DNA of 6,612 nucleotides, taken from contig JAEWLI010000198.1 in the NCBI GenBank assembly GCA_023393375.1, positions 1 through 6,612 of the forward strand. Direction: 5' to 3'. The stretch is from Bacteroidota bacterium (lineage in GTDB: Bacteria > Bacteroidota > Bacteroidia > Cytophagales > Cyclobacteriaceae). Both the position numbers and the translations under genes were made by a program. This document shows, in pieces, positions 4,806 through 6,612 of the stretch. How positions within the stretch are numbered: the first letter of the stretch is position 1; every line of letters begins with the position of its first letter. A model generated the notes under the pieces. That model was not told the origin of the DNA and made no database searches. It worked only from the letters and a program-made list of their open reading frames with translations.

Positions 4806-6612
4806 ATGAGAATCTTAAAAAAACCTGTTATATCAGTCACCCTGATTTATTTAAGTGTTCTGTTGTTCTCCCATAATTTGCAAGGGCAGCAAATCATTCG
4901 ATCATTTAATGATATTGGAGAAGGCATAGAGTTCAATGGTTCCTATTATTTTGCGGCTTCTGACAATGAATATGGCATGGAACTATGGGCAACCGATGGA
5001 ACTAACGAAGGCACACGTCTTGTAAAAGATATCTTTCCTGGCAGAGATGGATCGCACCCTGGCAAATTCTTCGTTTTTAATAACCTTCTTTTTTTCAATG
5101 CTGATAACGGTAAACATGGTAGGGAAATATGGATGACGAATGGCGAAAACACTTCATTGTTTCAGGACTTCAACTATGTACATGACAATAGCGATATTAG
5201 AAATTGGATAATCCACAACCAGAAGCTTTTTGTGGCTTTTGGAGAAAGCCATTCATCCAGTATGATGTACGAGGTGGACTTGGTATTGCAAAAATTAATA
5301 TGTACTGGAAATTGTTCCAAAGTTGTAGGAAACAATCCGTTCATTTTTAATGGGGAAATTTATTATTTCTCATCATATGGAGGGTTGTTATTTAAATATG
5401 ATGAAGACGGAGGCCCGTACACCGCAATGAGGGAGATAAAGAAAGCTAAGAACTTACATATTACCAATGTTTTCAATTTGGATGATGATAAACTATTTAT
5501 TCTTGGAAAAAACAGCATCGGATATTTAAATAATGAGGAAGATACCATCTACGTCATTAAAGAATTCCACGTTGGAATATACGATGACATTGAAATGGGA
5601 AGTGTGGGGAAAGTGGGAAACAAGCTTTTATTTACCGTTAGGATAGATTATAACGGATGGCAGGAGGATATCGATGAACTGTGGTTAAGTGATGGCACAC
5701 CCGAAGGTACCGAGATGCTCAAATCATTCAACTGGAACAGGCATCAGTCTGGCTCTGCAATGATGGATTTTGTGGAAATGGGTGGGAAAATCTATTTTGC
5801 AGGGAATGCAAACCAGCACGGGTTGTGGGTAACAGACGGAACAGTTGAAGGCACTCGTATCCAAAAATCGTTGGAAGTATGGAAAGGCTCATACTATAAT
5901 CCTCGGATGACGAAATACGGGAATAAGTTGTACTTTCAAACATCCTCCAACTATCTAGCCATATATGAACCAGCTCTCGATCAACTTTTTATATTGCAAA
6001 ATGATCTACAGGAACTGCAGTTTAAAGGCGGTACTGGTGGAATTTTCTTTTTTACTTCAAAAAAGGATTTTAAAACCCTTTTATGGATGGATAAACCACA
6101 GCCATTAGCCAGCTTTTCAGACCCCTTGGGTGGGAGTGTTGTTTTTAAAACAGTACAAAAAGACAGTTGTTCTTGGATTGTTTTCCAAATAAAAAATGTC
6201 GGACGTGAGCCTCTCTTTTTTTCCGAAATTTTCCTGACTGGCTCCCCGTTTTTCTTGGAAAAAAGTTTTCCAGAATCAATTAATCCTGGAGCTTCACATT
6301 CTTTCAAAGTTTTCTTTTTCCCTGCCGATTCGGGATATTTTAAAGGCTCTCTGATCATTAATACTAACGACCGAACAAATCCAACCATCAGAGTCGGGTT
6401 AGAGGGTTCTGCAACGGAAAAAGATAAAAACTTAGATTATGCATGTTATGACTTGGTATTATCTAATAAATTGTTTGCCCCTTCAAATCATAAAAAGGTG
6501 AGTATTTCCAATGATAAAGTATCGGAAAACAATCAAATAGGCATTGTGGTAGGAGAATTGTTTGTCGAAGGGAATTCCAATCAAACCTTTTCATTCAGCC
6601 TGTCCACTGGAG
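4806..6612 (+). CDS. Large secreted protein with ELWxxDGT repeats, anchor-D-like and cadherin-like domains (3' truncated by window)
   Basis: The frame stays open from the ATG at 4806 to the window end: 602 codons plus one base, no stop, so the C-terminus is missing. Residues 1 to about 28 are a signal peptide (KK at 5-6, hydrophobic 8-21, likely cut near LQGQQ). ELWxxDGT-type repeats occur at 59-70 (ELWATDGTNEGT), 106-113 (degenerate EIWMTNGE), 291-302 and 339-350, each followed by or set among short beta strands such as KIYFAG; this suggests a beta-propeller-like region across about 30-430. Residues about 437-537 resemble a choice-of-anchor-D/ASPM-SPD2-Hydin Ig-like domain (FQIKNVGREPLFFSEI, then G-Y-F-K-G-S-L-I-I-N-T-N-D). 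Residues from about 552 (LSNKL, then VSENNQIGIVVGELFVEG) start a cadherin-like repeat. In Bacteroidota such proteins usually end in a type IX secretion sorting domain, which would lie beyond the window. It is probably exported and surface-attached or released; its ligand is unknown. Confidence 0.92.
   Translation, partial: MRILKKPVISVTLIYLSVLLFSHNLQGQQIIRSFNDIGEGIEFNGSYYFAASDNEYGMELWATDGTNEGTRLVKDIFPGRDGSHPGKFFVFNNLLFFNADNGKHGREIWMTNGENTSLFQDFNYVHDNSDIRNWIIHNQKLFVAFGESHSSSMMYEVDLVLQKLICTGNCSKVVGNNPFIFNGEIYYFSSYGGLLFKYDEDGGPYTAMREIKKAKNLHITNVFNLDDDKLFILGKNSIGYLNNEEDTIYVIKEFHVGIYDDIEMGSVGKVGNKLLFTVRIDYNGWQEDIDELWLSDGTPEGTEMLKSFNWNRHQSGSAMMDFVEMGGKIYFAGNANQHGLWVTDGTVEGTRIQKSLEVWKGSYYNPRMTKYGNKLYFQTSSNYLAIYEPALDQLFILQNDLQELQFKGGTGGIFFFTSKKDFKTLLWMDKPQPLASFSDPLGGSVVFKTVQKDSCSWIVFQIKNVGREPLFFSEIFLTGSPFFLEKSFPESINPGASHSFKVFFFPADSGYFKGSLIINTNDRTNPTIRVGLEGSATEKDKNLDYACYDLVLSNKLFAPSNHKKVSISNDKVSENNQIGIVVGELFVEGNSNQTFSFSLSTG

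Noticed and set aside
5981..6388. A 135-codon minus-strand open frame
   Set aside because: It lies antisense within the ELWxxDGT protein gene, whose plus-strand frame has clear domains. It is a shadow frame.

Overview
The window looks like a chromosomal segment of a Bacteroidota bacterium, probably an AT-rich marine or environmental Cytophagia/Flavobacteriia-type lineage; the order is not fixed by the sequence. Reasons: two divergent -7 boxes fit the Bacteroidota TAnnTTTG consensus, start codons are preceded by A/T-rich sequence with little Shine-Dalgarno, GCCCCATCGGGGC intergenic palindromes are present, and there is a secreted ELWxxDGT-repeat protein.

Layout. 1-326: no gene, but a hairpin repeat (1-36) and a nested palindrome pair (85-151). 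327-1496: three short plus-strand genes, namely a zinc-ribbon membrane protein with two CxxC motifs, a lipoprotein with a GerMN-like C-terminus, and a YwbE-family protein, closed by a 12-bp hairpin. 1535-2362: no credible gene; a cluster of REP-like palindromes arranged as a nested inverted repeat of about 550 bp (1595-2140). An open frame across it is judged spurious. 2363-4358: a divergent pair, a zinc-free quinone oxidoreductase-type MDR enzyme (minus) and a LysR-type regulator (plus), with facing promoters and a palindrome at the lysR start codon. 4359-4805: no intact gene; it holds inverted repeats, a perfect 14-bp palindrome, another copy of the hairpin repeat and a decayed minus-strand FG-GAP/VCBS fragment. 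4806 to the end: the first 602 codons of a large secreted protein (signal peptide, ELWxxDGT-type repeats, choice-of-anchor-D-like domain, start of a cadherin-like repeat), cut by the window edge.

How the parts relate. The oxidoreductase and LysR gene form a classic regulator/target pair. The three small genes share strand and may be partly co-transcribed, but have no evident common pathway. Copies of one hairpin element (consensus GGTTCGTG-loop-CACGAACC) face inward on both sides of the small-gene block and of the oxidoreductase/lysR block, the most unusual organisational feature seen. I found no defence system, CRISPR array, transposase, recombinase or RNA gene. The noteworthy material is in the intergenic repeats and the decayed gene, not in a new enzymatic system.
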